Origin: Formicincola oecophyllae
GTDB taxonomy: Bacteria; Pseudomonadota; Alphaproteobacteria; Acetobacterales; Acetobacteraceae
Assembly (NCBI RefSeq): GCF_006542395.2
Contig: NZ_CP038231.1
Coordinates: forward strand, 1,364,001 to 1,428,000
Reading direction: 5' to 3'
Length of the DNA stretch: 64,000 nt
Part shown: positions 1 through 8,810 of the stretch, in pieces
Numbering within the stretch: the stretch's first letter is position 1
Layout of the letters: every line of letters starts with the position of its first letter
Made by a program: the position numbers and the translations under genes
Notes under the pieces: model-generated
Told to the model about the DNA's origin: nothing
Database searches by the model: none
What the model saw: only the letters and a program-made list of their open reading frames with translations

Positions 1-279
1 TTCTGAAAGTGCCTGCCTATCAAGTCCCCAAGGGTCTGGTCCCAGCAAGTCTTTATAATCATCAAACAGCAAGACGGATGTGCCAGGGCAAAGCTCATTG
101 GCCAGTCCAGCCAGGTCAGCTTCCAACACCGCCCTAGGACCAGCCAGGGCCTTGATGAGCTGCCCTAGGTTGTGCCCACCCCACGCTTCACCTTGCGGCA
201 AAAACTCATTCACCCATTCACGCGCGATTTCTCCGGCGGACCTTGGGGCAGGGATAGTTGCTGGCTCCGTGAAACTCAT
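1..279 (-). CDS. Mu gp48-like baseplate protein (DUF2313/YmfQ), partial
   Basis: This frame is open from an ATG at 279 to the window edge, giving the first 93 residues. The start overlaps the stop of the preceding baseplate J gene (ATGA). Residues 23-30 (WVNEFLPQ) and the later segment LFDDYKDLLGPDPWGLD resemble the family pattern of a LLPxGxAW start followed by an aspartate-rich linker and a DP-W/DPRTA region. In Mu, gp48 acts with gp47 in baseplate assembly. The C-terminal half and the following tail fibre genes are missing only because the window ends here. Confidence 0.8.
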   Translation of the reverse strand, partial: MSFTEPATIPAPRSAGEIAREWVNEFLPQGEAWGGHNLGQLIKALAGPRAVLEADLAGLANELCPGTSVLLFDDYKDLLGPDPWGLDRQALSE

Positions 280-1367
280 GAAAGCGTCTGCCAACTAATG
301 GTGCCCAGTACAGGCATTTCATCAGGCGTAAAAACCTGGGTGGAATTGGGGTAAATCAGTGTGTTCTTGCTGCCGGCCGCCGCCACAATTGCTGCTTGGA
401 CAGACTCAAGGTACAGCGTGCCACCAATGCCAACGCTCAGATAAAGGGCACTCAAGGCCGCGGTCACGGCCTGCCTTGCGGCCTGCGTGTCCGGCTGCAG
501 CGCCAGGGACGGATTCTGCGGCACAATGCTGGCCGGGAAAACCTGCACATTGCCCCGGATGGGTCGCACATTGTCGATGTACGATTGCACACGCGCCACC
601 TCATCAGGCGTGGCCGTGCTAGGCATTTCACCTGAAGCGCCAAAAGCGATGACGACACCGACAGTGCCCAGCCCCATCAGTTCGGGCACCACATTCACAT
701 AGCTTGCGCCTGCATTCTCAGCCCAGCGCACATAGTCTGCCGCATCGCCGCCGTTGTAAGGTGACCTGATGGCCTCAATGATTCTTGCTCGCCAACTTTC
801 GACATCTTCCAATCCAGCCCCACCAGCCAGGCCGTCAGCATCTGCCGTCACAGCGGTCACACCAGGGATGGGTGAAACCAGGCTAAGGGGGCTGCCACCT
901 GCAAGGTTCCCAGCCGTTCCCACCACAGTGCAGGTGACGTCAGCCACCGCTGTGCCACCTGCCGGCACCAGCACCGCCTCATTCACGGACCACTGCACCG
1001 TCCCGTCTGTGACAAGCAGCGTGCCCGCTGGAACAGTCACGGCCTGGCTGGCTGTGAACACAACGCGCCCCAGTGCTGCCAGGGGGCTACGGCGTGGCAC
1101 GCCCCAGATTTCCCCATGTTGTTCCAATAGCCCATCAGTGCCGGCCGTTGCGGTTGTTGGCAGCATTTCCAGCAGCCGGTCACGCATGAACAAATAGGTT
1201 TCATAATCAGCCAGGCCATGCACGGCGGCCAGCACTTGCTCAAGCGTGCCGGGCGCTGTCGGGTCCAGCTGTACCATCTGCCCATCAGGCGTCATGAAGG
1301 TTGCCTGGGCCAAGCTTGCAGCGAAACGCTGCGCCAGCTCTTGCGGGCTTGGAATGTTGGCGCTCAT
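276..1367 (-). CDS. Baseplate J-like protein (Mu gp47)
   Basis: A 363-residue protein of the baseplate J family, which forms the wedges of contractile tails around the central hub. Family signs are the stretch ending GEIWGVPRR near residue 85, a beta-rich middle with repeated VPAGT segments, and the region LEDVESWRARI followed by GGDAADYVRWA, which is the conserved core of gpJ/gp47 proteins. The ATG at 1367 is chosen because it overlaps the stop of gp46 (ATGA) and begins the conserved N-terminus; an upstream extension would lie inside gp46. It overlaps the next gene, gp48, in the same way, so gp46-gp47-gp48 look translationally coupled. Confidence 0.93.
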   Translation of the reverse strand: MSANIPSPQELAQRFAASLAQATFMTPDGQMVQLDPTAPGTLEQVLAAVHGLADYETYLFMRDRLLEMLPTTATAGTDGLLEQHGEIWGVPRRSPLAALGRVVFTASQAVTVPAGTLLVTDGTVQWSVNEAVLVPAGGTAVADVTCTVVGTAGNLAGGSPLSLVSPIPGVTAVTADADGLAGGAGLEDVESWRARIIEAIRSPYNGGDAADYVRWAENAGASYVNVVPELMGLGTVGVVIAFGASGEMPSTATPDEVARVQSYIDNVRPIRGNVQVFPASIVPQNPSLALQPDTQAARQAVTAALSALYLSVGIGGTLYLESVQAAIVAAAGSKNTLIYPNSTQVFTPDEMPVLGTISWQTLS

Positions 1368-1852
1368 GAAACCGGCACCGTTTGAACCAGACTCACACCC
1401 CCCGCCTGGACGCCAACGCGCAGCACTCCACGCCCTGCCCAAGCTGCCTGCGCTGTCACCTCCATCCCGTGGTAGTCCGCAATCGGCTGGCAGGCCTCGC
1501 TGGCGTAGCGTTCAGCGCGGCGCGCGGTTTCTGGCGTACGCTTGGCGCGCTCAAGCAGCCACGTGCGGCTGCCCAAGCGTTCCCCGTTGGACAGCAAAAC
1601 GTCTCCAACCCAACCGCGCCGCGCACCTAAAGGCTCAGCAGCGCCTTGGGGCGCTGTGAGGGCCAGCGGCAGCACGTCATCAGTCTCAGCACGCCTGTCC
1701 GTTCCCAATGCAATCAGAAGAGGGCTCAGCAGCGTTGCGTCAAGCGCCAAGCGCCCAACGCCGCGCGCGCCAGACTGCACAACAAGGTCACACTGGCCGG
1801 CGGGGCCGGGACGAACTTTCAAAGTGGGCGCGGAAGGGGTGTTTACTGTCAT
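1364..1852 (-). CDS. Phage GP46 family baseplate protein (Mu gp46)
   Basis: A 162-residue protein of the GP46 family, a small baseplate component next to the hub. The conserved segment is RRGWVGDVLLSNGERLGSR followed by WLLERAKRT (about residues 78-108), matching the GWWGD...GSRLWLL pattern of the family. The ATG at 1852 is preferred over an in-frame TTG at 1876. It lies 31 bp after the conserved late element at 1884-1906, the same spacing seen before the two other genes carrying this element. The gene overlaps gp47 by four bases. Confidence 0.88.
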   Translation of the reverse strand: MTVNTPSAPTLKVRPGPAGQCDLVVQSGARGVGRLALDATLLSPLLIALGTDRRAETDDVLPLALTAPQGAAEPLGARRGWVGDVLLSNGERLGSRTWLLERAKRTPETARRAERYASEACQPIADYHGMEVTAQAAWAGRGVLRVGVQAGGVSLVQTVPVS

Positions 1853-1883
1853 GGCGCCCAGTCTGGCGCGTTCCAAGGCTGTC

Positions 1884-1906
1884 TTTCAGGGTGCCACTGT
1901 TCACCG
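1884..1906 (-). promoter_or_regulatory. Late element copy 1, upstream of gp46
   Basis: One of three identical 23-bp copies. The plus strand reads TTTCAGGGTGCCACTGTTCA then CCG; on the leftward strand it carries the dyad GGTG-N8-CACC. It lies between the gp45 stop (1918) and the gp46 start (1852), 31 bp before the ATG. The position resembles the Mu late promoter P, which drives the baseplate genes. No clear -10 hexamer is seen downstream. Confidence 0.7.
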
Positions 1907-1917
1907 TCAGGCCCTGT

Positions 1918-2463
1918 TTATTCAGGCTTCCCTGTGCTGGCTGGTCCGGTTTTAACGCCGCCATGAATGTGGCTCTGCGTGCTGATGCCGCCCGCCACCT
2001 GGTCACCTGTGCTGTTGATGCTGCCTTGGATATGCAGGCCATCAGCATCAACACGCATGATTTCAACGCCAGCCACCTCAATCACAATAGCGTCCTGAAC
2101 GGAGACCTTTAGCAGCTTGCCATCTTGGAAATGCAGACGCTGCCCCGCGGCATCGTAAACGACACTCTCACCTTCATTCAGGCCGCCCATCCTGGCTATG
2201 GATGGGTTCTCTGGCGGTAGCGCGAAGAGGTCCGAAGGGTCAGCGCCGTTTTGCAGAACATGCGTCACAGCACCATTCAACGGGACGTGGCTTGAAAAAC
2301 CGAATGTTTGCAGGACAGGCACACCACTGCGCACCTGGCCTACATGCATCTCCACCGCCACTTTCTGCTGCCCGCCACTGTCGTCTAGTGCCTTCACAAC
2401 GCCGCGCAGGATCTGGCTGCGGATAGAATGTGCGAGGTCAAAAAGATGTTTGCTGAACGTCAT
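1918..2463 (-). CDS. Baseplate assembly protein V / tail spike (Mu gp45)
   Basis: A 181-residue protein of the gpV/gp45 family, which forms the trimeric membrane-piercing spike at the tip of Mu-type tails. The N-terminal half holds the OB-fold region (VxVLQTFGFSSHVP near residue 50 and EGESVVYDAAG near 97). The C-terminal half is a short beta-helix-like stretch, and the protein ends with an iron-binding type HIHGG motif (HxH) typical of these spikes. The ATG at 2463 overlaps the stop of the preceding hub gene. Confidence 0.92.
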   Translation of the reverse strand: MTFSKHLFDLAHSIRSQILRGVVKALDDSGGQQKVAVEMHVGQVRSGVPVLQTFGFSSHVPLNGAVTHVLQNGADPSDLFALPPENPSIARMGGLNEGESVVYDAAGQRLHFQDGKLLKVSVQDAIVIEVAGVEIMRVDADGLHIQGSINSTGDQVAGGISTQSHIHGGVKTGPASTGKPE

Positions 2464-3695
2464 GACATGTGCCCCCTTGCTACAACATGACGGCGCTGGC
2501 GTTGGTTGCCCGTGGGCGGCAGAACGGCTTCACCGGTCAGGTCAAAAGCGTCCGGCGGCACAACGCTCAAACGTGTGATGCAGTGGTCTTGCTCAGCAAT
2601 CCACGTCACGGCGCTGATGAGCATGTCCCTACTTAAACCGTTGACGCTATCCTGCACGGTGACCAGCTGGTTGGGGCGCCACAGCTCCCCTGCATGGTTA
2701 AGAAAACCAGGCACTGTGTAAACAAATGTGGTGGCGCCAGCGCGCTTTGTACGCATGCGCCAGGCGGCTTGGTCATCAAGCGTCCAGGGCTGTCCAGAAG
2801 AACGCTTCTTCTCTGGCTTACTGGGTGAAGAGTTGGCAACGTCCTGAGTGGCCATGCTGGCGCCGCTTTGGGTTTTGGCAAGGTACACGCAAGGCCGGTA
2901 GCGCGCTGTGCCTTCATCGCGCGCGTGACCATAGCGGCAGGCGGCTGCCGCTTCATTCTTGGCGGCATCGGGCATGGCTTGTGCCGGGCTCGGTTTCTGC
3001 CCCACATGAAGAGCGCTTTTAAGAGGTCGCTTGTGTGAAGGCGCCTGCCCCTTCACCCAATAATCGCGGTGCTTCTGGCCACGCCGCGCTTCCATCTGCG
3101 TCACGTTGCCACCTGGAAACACCAGCGTGTCACAGGCGTGGGTGATGCCCGCGCGCGTCAGCACAAGGCCGCCCAAGCCGTCAGACGTCACCAGTACGCC
3201 GCGTTGGCGGGCGTGGCGCTCTATCACGTCAAGCGTCACGTCTGCCGGCTCAAGCGCCACCAGTGTGAAGGGCGTTCCGGTTTCAACTGCTCGGTCAACG
3301 CTCACTCCAAAGGGCTGGGCCAAAGCGCCCACGATGGCTTCAAGCTTCATGCCCTTGTACTCAGATGGGCCAAGCGGATTGGCAGCACAGTCAGCCAAGT
3401 CCCCGCTTCTATCACGTCCCGAAAGTGTCACGTGCAAACTGTTGGCATCACCAGAAACATTGATGAACTCAAGCCACCCTTTCAAAACCTGCTGGCCTTC
3501 CAGGCTGATTTCAACTGCCTCCCCTATTGTCGGCAAGCTACCCGCTTGCAAAGGCACATCCACTGCCAGGCTGGTCCTGAACGTCCCAGCGAGGTTTGCG
3601 AGGTCGTGCGTCACCTCCAGGCTTGTCCAGTGCTGCAGTTTCACCCCACCGACCTTTAACACTACCGGTCCTGCCTGATGGCTTCCCAAGTTCAT
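2460..3695 (-). CDS. Phage tail baseplate hub protein (Mu gp44/P)
   Basis: A 411-residue protein matching the Mu gp44 (gene P) / gpD-like baseplate hub. Family traits are an N-terminal beta domain (VVLKVGGVKLQHWTSLEV), the central GRDRSGDLADCA segment, and the later NVTQMEARRGQKHRDYWVKGQ segment that recurs in gpD-type hubs. The C-terminal third is basic. The ATG at 3695 overlaps the gp43 stop (ATGA), whereas the upstream extension to 3719 lies inside gp43. It follows gp43 and precedes the spike gene, the order seen in Mu. Confidence 0.9.
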   Translation of the reverse strand: MNLGSHQAGPVVLKVGGVKLQHWTSLEVTHDLANLAGTFRTSLAVDVPLQAGSLPTIGEAVEISLEGQQVLKGWLEFINVSGDANSLHVTLSGRDRSGDLADCAANPLGPSEYKGMKLEAIVGALAQPFGVSVDRAVETGTPFTLVALEPADVTLDVIERHARQRGVLVTSDGLGGLVLTRAGITHACDTLVFPGGNVTQMEARRGQKHRDYWVKGQAPSHKRPLKSALHVGQKPSPAQAMPDAAKNEAAAACRYGHARDEGTARYRPCVYLAKTQSGASMATQDVANSSPSKPEKKRSSGQPWTLDDQAAWRMRTKRAGATTFVYTVPGFLNHAGELWRPNQLVTVQDSVNGLSRDMLISAVTWIAEQDHCITRLSVVPPDAFDLTGEAVLPPTGNQRQRRHVVARGHMS

Positions 3696-5149
3696 AGCGC
3701 TTTCTCCTTGATGATCCACAGCTGCCCAGGACCAGCCAGGGCAGGGTGCGCCAAGCCATTGCGCCCCACCGCGTCATCAAACATCGTTCGAACATCGTTC
3801 GTGCTGTCACCGCCCAGCGCGTAGCACGCCCACCACAGCGACTGCCGGGTGCCCATGCTCACAGTTTGCACAGCTGGCAGGCTGCCAACCCGCACAGTGC
3901 AGTCCATAATGATTGCGCTGCGCAGTGCACGCAGGGCATTAAACATGGGCAGTAACGGAGCCGCACTACCAGCCAGTAGTGGGCTGCTGAATAGCGCAGC
4001 CGTGCCGTCCAGGGCCGCAACGAACTGGTCACGTGCTGTGCGGGCGTCTTCGTCTGATGCAAATGTCATGGCGGTCCATGCCGGGCCCAGCTGGGCAATG
4101 GCCATCACGCAGGATGCCAGTCCCAGCGCCATCACCTGAGCCCGCTGGCTGCTTTCCGCCGCTGTTTTCTGTGCCAGCACGCCCAGCTGCGCTGCTCCGG
4201 CCATCAGCAGGGTGGCCACATCCTGCGCGCTGACCTGTGGCTGTTCCTGCACCTCCCCCGCTGGCGCAATGAGTGGGGGCTGGCTACTTGTGATGCTGCC
4301 TGCGAGGGCAAGCGGCACACCGGCCAAGACGTACCCCACCTGCGTGCCATAGTCTTTATCCTCTGTGGCCGGCGCAGCGGTCTGGGTGGCAGGGGCCACG
4401 GCAAAGCTCATGAAAAGCCTGGGGCCTTCCTCCAGGGCAGAAGTGGTGGCCTGCACAGGGGCGGGCAGGTTGCGTGCAGCTTGCTGAGGCGCTGTCAGCG
4501 CGCTTTTCACCGGCTCAGGCGCTGATGTCGTCACGCTGTCCCAGACGGCCGCCCCGCCACCTGCAAGGGTGCGCGTGCCCTGCACCAGGGTCACGGGGAT
4601 GCTGCCTGACAGCACCGCGCTGACGCTTTCCTGCGCTGCATCCACAGCATCGTCACTGGCGTCAAGAACGCTGTTCACGCTGTCTGTGACATCACCAAAA
4701 AGCCCAGATGATCCACCCGGCCCAGGATCGCGCCACAGCTGCGCCGTGAAGCGCGCAAAGCGTAGTTCCTGATGGCTGAACGTGATTTCAGCGGGCTGCG
4801 CCAGGCGCACAGTGAGCGTCCCCCACCACGGGTGTTCAAGGCTCATGGAGCCGCCCCGTCTGAAAACGTCCCGCAGTCGCTCAGCCCGCACAACGTAATC
4901 AGCGCCCACAAGGATGCCGCTCAGGATCAGGGGGGTGTCTGTTGTGCCAAAATCCTGAAAAGCCTGGTTTTCCACCGGCTGGCCGGGAAAAAGGAAGCGA
5001 TGCAGCCGGCGCCCTGCACTCTCTTTGCTGTCAATGACCTCAAACGATACACCGCCCAGAAAAGCCTCTGTCACAATGCCGTCAAAGGCCAGTGCGCCAC
5101 TACCCAGAACGCCCGAATTGCCAAGCAAAGTGCCAATTTCAAAAGCCAT
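3692..5149 (-). CDS. DNA circularisation / tail protein N (Mu gp43)
   Basis: A 485-residue protein. The N-terminal 140 residues match the DNA_circ_N domain of Mu N: FLGGVSFEVIDSKESAGRR near residue 30, LSGILVGADYVVRAERLRD near 77 and LEHPWWGTLTVRL near 102. Despite the old name this is a structural baseplate/tail protein. The rest is Ala-rich with possible coiled coil and an occasional hydrophobic stretch. The start (ATG at 5149) overlaps the tape-measure stop by one base (TAATG). Its place between tape measure and hub is as in Mu. Confidence 0.9.
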   Translation of the reverse strand: MAFEIGTLLGNSGVLGSGALAFDGIVTEAFLGGVSFEVIDSKESAGRRLHRFLFPGQPVENQAFQDFGTTDTPLILSGILVGADYVVRAERLRDVFRRGGSMSLEHPWWGTLTVRLAQPAEITFSHQELRFARFTAQLWRDPGPGGSSGLFGDVTDSVNSVLDASDDAVDAAQESVSAVLSGSIPVTLVQGTRTLAGGGAAVWDSVTTSAPEPVKSALTAPQQAARNLPAPVQATTSALEEGPRLFMSFAVAPATQTAAPATEDKDYGTQVGYVLAGVPLALAGSITSSQPPLIAPAGEVQEQPQVSAQDVATLLMAGAAQLGVLAQKTAAESSQRAQVMALGLASCVMAIAQLGPAWTAMTFASDEDARTARDQFVAALDGTAALFSSPLLAGSAAPLLPMFNALRALRSAIIMDCTVRVGSLPAVQTVSMGTRQSLWWACYALGGDSTNDVRTMFDDAVGRNGLAHPALAGPGQLWIIKEKAL

Positions 5150-8100
5150 TAGGGCCTCCCGATCATCTGGCCGGCATCGGGCACCGGTATTGCTTCGAAG
5201 CCATAGCGTTTGCCTTGCGGCGATGTGACAACAAGGCCCTTGTCCGCCCGCACACGCAGGCTTGTTTCAACCTTCACGCGCTGCGGCTCCCCTTGCTGGC
5301 GTATCACCACCGGGACAGGCATGGGCAAGGGCTGGGGCGCTTCCCTACGGGGCTGGTGCGGCGTTGGCAGCGCTGGGTGCCGCGGCAGCTTGATGGTGGG
5401 CAGCACCGGCGCCGGCCACACAGTATTGTTCACCACATGGGTATGGGTCTGGTTGTCGGCGTGGTGGGTGATGTGGTCACCCTCCTGGTGGTGCATCTGC
5501 AGGGGCTGTGGCAACACTGGTGCAGGCCAGTGGTTGTTTATAGTGTGCTGGGTCAGGTTGCCTTCGTGATGATGCACAACAGGGGATGGTGCCACTGCCG
5601 GTACGAATGGTGGAGCCATCACACGCACCACGCTGGCGGGGGCTGGGGGCGTGGTTGGTGCGGGCAGCAGCGCTGGCGCCGGCCAATGGTTGTTCACCAC
5701 ACTGCTGTGGTTACGATCACCCTCCTGGTGGTGCACTTGCACAGGCTGCGGCAACACTGGAGCCGGCCAGGTGTTCTGCACTACACTCTTATTATTATGG
5801 TCACCGGCATGATTGTTGATGAGGTCACCCCCATGGTGGTGCACCTGCAGGGGCTGCGGCAACACCGGTGCAGGCCAGTGGTTGTTCACCACGCTATTAT
5901 GGTGGGTCTGGTCACCCTCCCGGTGGTGCACGGCTGGCGCCACCACGGGGGCAGCGGCAATGTTCACAACGGGTGCTGGCGGTGGCGGCACGGCCAGCGT
6001 GGGCAGCATCAGTGCCGGGAATGTAATTTTGGGCAGTGGCACAATGGCCTTGGGGGGTGAAGTCGCAAGGCCCGGTTGGGTTGACCCTTCCCCCCACAGG
6101 CTTGGCGCCTTGTCCAAACCCGTGGCGTGGCTGGCCCATTTCAGCGGGCTGGAAATCCAGCTCGGCAGATGGATGCTGAAAAGGCTTTTCAGGCCTCCCC
6201 AGAGAGCGCTGAAGAAGCTGGTGATGGGACCCGAATACGCAGCCAGGGTCTGCGCAATCTTAATGATGGCGCCAATGGGCGTCACCAGCATCAACATGTT
6301 TTCACCCAAACTCACCAGCCAGCCGGGCAAGTGGGAACGCAGGAAGCTGTCAGCAGCAGCGGTCATGCGGTGCAGAAAGGCGCTGACCTGCGCCGGATAT
6401 TTGTAGACCGCATAAAGCGCTGCCCCCAGCGCCACCACACCTGCCACGGCAAGGCCAACCGGGCTTGCAACCAGCGCGAAACCAGCCGCCAGCGGTGCAG
6501 CGATGGCGCCAAGTGCCGCAACAGCGCCTGTTATCGCAATCACCGCGCCAACGCCGCCAAGCAGGCCTGCGCTCATTCCTGGCAGGTGGTCGTCCAGCCA
6601 CTCAAAGCCTTCCGCCACCTTGTGCAGGCCTTCCGTCATGGCCTGCATAACGGGCGCAAAGTCTGTGCCGATGATGCGCAACAGCTGCTCGCCAGCGTCT
6701 TCAAACTCCTGCACTTGAATCTTGAGCGTGTGGCGCCCTGTCGCGTAATCGTTGTCTATGACGCTGCCATCAGCATTGGCCACCTTGGCCCTGATGGCTT
6801 TTTCCTGGTCCTGGTGCCCCAGGATGGCCACTGCCGCCACGTGGTTCTGTTGGTTGTTAAACAGCGTTGTCATGACGTGCTGGTCAGTGCCATTCTTGCT
6901 TAGGCGGCGCACAATCTCCGTCATGACCTCAAGGGGGTTCTTACCCTCCCGCCTGGCTTTGTCCTCCACCTCCAGGGCGTTCACGCCAAGCTTCTTGAAA
7001 GCCAGCTGCGCGCTGTGGCCTGTCAGGGCCTTGATGTACTGGTCCATGTTGGTGAAGGCCTCACCCACTGTGCCTGTACTTTTGCGCACAACAGCAAGCT
7101 GGCTGGCCAGCCAGTTCACGCCACCGCGTCCCTTCACCCCAAAAGCCCCGGCAGACGCCGCCACCTGTGGCAGCAACTGCGCCATTTCGCTGAACTCCAT
7201 GTCAGCGTTTTTCCCGGCAACCGCAAAGGCCGCCAAAGCCCCCTTCAGGTCTTTGTCCTTGATGCCCAGTGATTCTTGTGCCGCGAAAGCCGTTTTTGCG
7301 GTTCCCTCTGGGTTGGCGTTATAGGCTGTGGCGATTTTGGCAACCTGTGGCAACACGCTGTCCAGGCGTGTTTTGTTGTAGCCCTCGCGTGAGAAGAAGC
7401 CTGCCGCTTCCACAAGCTGTTCACTGCTTTGGCCCGTGTCGCGGGCCAGTCGGTTGATTTGCCTGCCCAGGCCAGCCACGAACTTGTCATTGTCGGCGCC
7501 GTGATAATCAAGCCCAATGCCAATGTGGGCCAGGTTGTTCTGATATTCAGCAGCTGCCCGTGCTGGCTCGACAATTTCGAACCCAGCCATGGCGGCGCCC
7601 ATACCCCTGTTCTGGGCCGTGTCAAAAGCGCCGTGCAGGCCATGCAGGCGCCCCCTGAAATCACCCACGCCGCGCCCCACGGAGCCAAGGCCTGCGCCAG
7701 CCATGCGGCCTGCTCCGGCGAAGCCGCCACGCAGCGCCTCGCCAACGCCCACCACGGCGCTTTTCAAGCGTTCCATCAGGGCGGTGGTACGGCTTGCCTC
7801 TTCATCCACTCCGCGCAGCGCGCTTGTTGCCCCGCCACCTGCGGAGGCCATGCTGTTCAGGCTGCGCCCAGCGCCGCTTCCTACCTCAGCCACTGCGCCC
7901 AAACCACGCCCCAGTGGCTGGGTGGCCTCTGCCAAGCGCTGTGCCTGGGCGGCAGCGGGGCTGATGGCCTCAGACAGGCGCGTTGTGTTTTCAGCCGTGC
8001 CGGCCAGTGCCTGGCCAGCTTCACCCAGGGTGCCGGCCAAAGGGCGTGTCATAGCGTCCAGGCGTGCAGCGTTCGCAGCCGCTGGCGCCATGGCTTTGGC

Positions 8101-8274
8101 CATAGCATCAGCCGCCTGGGTGGTGCCAGCCAATGCCGTGTTGGTGTTGCGGGCTGATTTGACGTTGCGCGCAAGCTGTCCATCCAGCGCGTTGAACTGC
8201 GCCAGAACCTTCCCAAGCGGGCCACTGATGTGGTCTGCCAAGGAGAGTTCAAACTGCGCTCTAAGCTCACTCAT
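5149..8274 (-). CDS. Tail tape measure protein (Mu gp42-like)
   Basis: A 1041-residue protein located after the tail chaperone, as expected for the tape measure that sets tail length. The N-terminal third (to about residue 200) is Ala-rich with recurring heptad-like segments (coiled coil). Residues about 215-520 contain the TP901-type tape-measure core (YQNNLAHIGIGL, GQSSEQLVEAAGFFSREGY, EFSEMAQLLPQVAASAGAFG). Several hydrophobic segments follow at about 565-690. Residues about 780-960 are an unusual block of five His/Asn/Pro-rich repeats, described separately. The ATG at 8274 lies just after the end of the frameshifted chaperone (8283). Confidence 0.93.
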   Translation of the reverse strand: MSELRAQFELSLADHISGPLGKVLAQFNALDGQLARNVKSARNTNTALAGTTQAADAMAKAMAPAAANAARLDAMTRPLAGTLGEAGQALAGTAENTTRLSEAISPAAAQAQRLAEATQPLGRGLGAVAEVGSGAGRSLNSMASAGGGATSALRGVDEEASRTTALMERLKSAVVGVGEALRGGFAGAGRMAGAGLGSVGRGVGDFRGRLHGLHGAFDTAQNRGMGAAMAGFEIVEPARAAAEYQNNLAHIGIGLDYHGADNDKFVAGLGRQINRLARDTGQSSEQLVEAAGFFSREGYNKTRLDSVLPQVAKIATAYNANPEGTAKTAFAAQESLGIKDKDLKGALAAFAVAGKNADMEFSEMAQLLPQVAASAGAFGVKGRGGVNWLASQLAVVRKSTGTVGEAFTNMDQYIKALTGHSAQLAFKKLGVNALEVEDKARREGKNPLEVMTEIVRRLSKNGTDQHVMTTLFNNQQNHVAAVAILGHQDQEKAIRAKVANADGSVIDNDYATGRHTLKIQVQEFEDAGEQLLRIIGTDFAPVMQAMTEGLHKVAEGFEWLDDHLPGMSAGLLGGVGAVIAITGAVAALGAIAAPLAAGFALVASPVGLAVAGVVALGAALYAVYKYPAQVSAFLHRMTAAADSFLRSHLPGWLVSLGENMLMLVTPIGAIIKIAQTLAAYSGPITSFFSALWGGLKSLFSIHLPSWISSPLKWASHATGLDKAPSLWGEGSTQPGLATSPPKAIVPLPKITFPALMLPTLAVPPPPAPVVNIAAAPVVAPAVHHREGDQTHHNSVVNNHWPAPVLPQPLQVHHHGGDLINNHAGDHNNKSVVQNTWPAPVLPQPVQVHHQEGDRNHSSVVNNHWPAPALLPAPTTPPAPASVVRVMAPPFVPAVAPSPVVHHHEGNLTQHTINNHWPAPVLPQPLQMHHQEGDHITHHADNQTHTHVVNNTVWPAPVLPTIKLPRHPALPTPHQPRREAPQPLPMPVPVVIRQQGEPQRVKVETSLRVRADKGLVVTSPQGKRYGFEAIPVPDAGQMIGRP
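5388..5937 (-). repeat. Five-unit His/Asn-rich coding repeat in tape measure
   Basis: Within the tape-measure gene five imperfect units of about 30-40 residues follow one another. Each begins HHxEGD or a close variant and ends NNxWPAPVLPQP. At the DNA level the segments coding HWPAPVLPQP and VHHQEGD are nearly the same in each copy. The block is between the hydrophobic region and the basic C-terminus. Confidence 0.85.
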
Positions 8275-8282
8275 AACAAGGT

Positions 8283-8797
8283 TCAGTCATCAAGGCTGGC
8301 GCTCACATGCGTGTTCCACTCACCCAGGGCATCACACCAAAAAGCCATCTCCGTTGTGGTCAAAGCCCTGAGGTCAGCACGGCTGAAGTGTAACTGACTG
8401 GCCAGGGCGGCCAGTGTCAGGCGCCAGTTTCTGCCCCAGCGTTCATAAAAACACTCATGATCCGCTGGGCCTTGACGTAATCGGGCAGTGACAGCGCACG
8501 CAGCTTCTTGACGCCCGCTGGGCCATTCAGTCCAGCACTGCGCTGCAGCAGGAAAAGACCAACCCTTTGGCTTGTCGTTTCGCTGCCGCTGTCAATCATG
8601 TCACCCGCTGTCAGCTCACGCAGCACAAGCTCATCAAGGGTGGTGGTGCTTGGGCCTGTGGCGGTTTTGGTGTCTAGCAACACGGGGCGGGAAAGTTCCA
8701 GGCGGACTGATCCGTCTTCCTGCCAACTAGCTCCGGCTGGCAGCTCAGGGCGGTTGTTATCAGGGGCGGTGGTGGTGTCTTCAAGCTCAAAAGCCAT
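8283..8797 (-). CDS. Tail assembly chaperone, -1 frameshift product (gp41-gp41')
   Basis: Past the 8417 stop the -1 frame stays open to a TGA at 8283 and overlaps the end of gp41. It encodes a plausible tail: a GRNWRLTLAALA segment, then FSRADLRALTTTEMAFW, a pattern typical of the second half of gpE'/gpT-type chaperones. A shift near the run of five T (leftward strand, 8447-8451) would give a fusion of about 171 residues. Frameshifted chaperones are established for most long-tailed phages, including Mu. The exact slip site is not proven; no perfect X-XXY-YYZ heptamer in the right frame was found. Confidence 0.6.
8417..8797 (-). CDS. Tail assembly chaperone, short form (Mu gp41-like)
   Basis: A 126-residue acidic protein located between the tube gene and the tape-measure gene, where contractile-tail phages encode the tail assembly chaperone. 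Residues about 50-75 (LDELVLRELTAGDMID) and 80-112 (LFLLQRSAG ... SLPDYVKAQ) fit the gp41/gpE-type chaperone family (an E-x-x-x-RELTAGD core). A longer product is predicted by -1 frameshifting near the 3' end. The ATG at 8797 lies 13 bp after the tube gene stop. Confidence 0.85.
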   Translation of the reverse strand: MAFELEDTTTAPDNNRPELPAGASWQEDGSVRLELSRPVLLDTKTATGPSTTTLDELVLRELTAGDMIDSGSETTSQRVGLFLLQRSAGLNGPAGVKKLRALSLPDYVKAQRIMSVFMNAGAETGA

Positions 8798-8810
8798 GTT
8801 TCAATGTCCT

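Noticed and set aside
1884-1906. TGGCAC-N5 pattern in the late element as a sigma-54 promoter
   Set aside because: The -12 GC element (TTGCA) is absent in all three copies.
5092-6060. 322-codon rightward open frame opposite the tape measure
   Set aside because: It is a shadow of the repeat-coding, GC-rich tape-measure gene; composition is His/Trp/Gly-biased and no ribosome site is seen.
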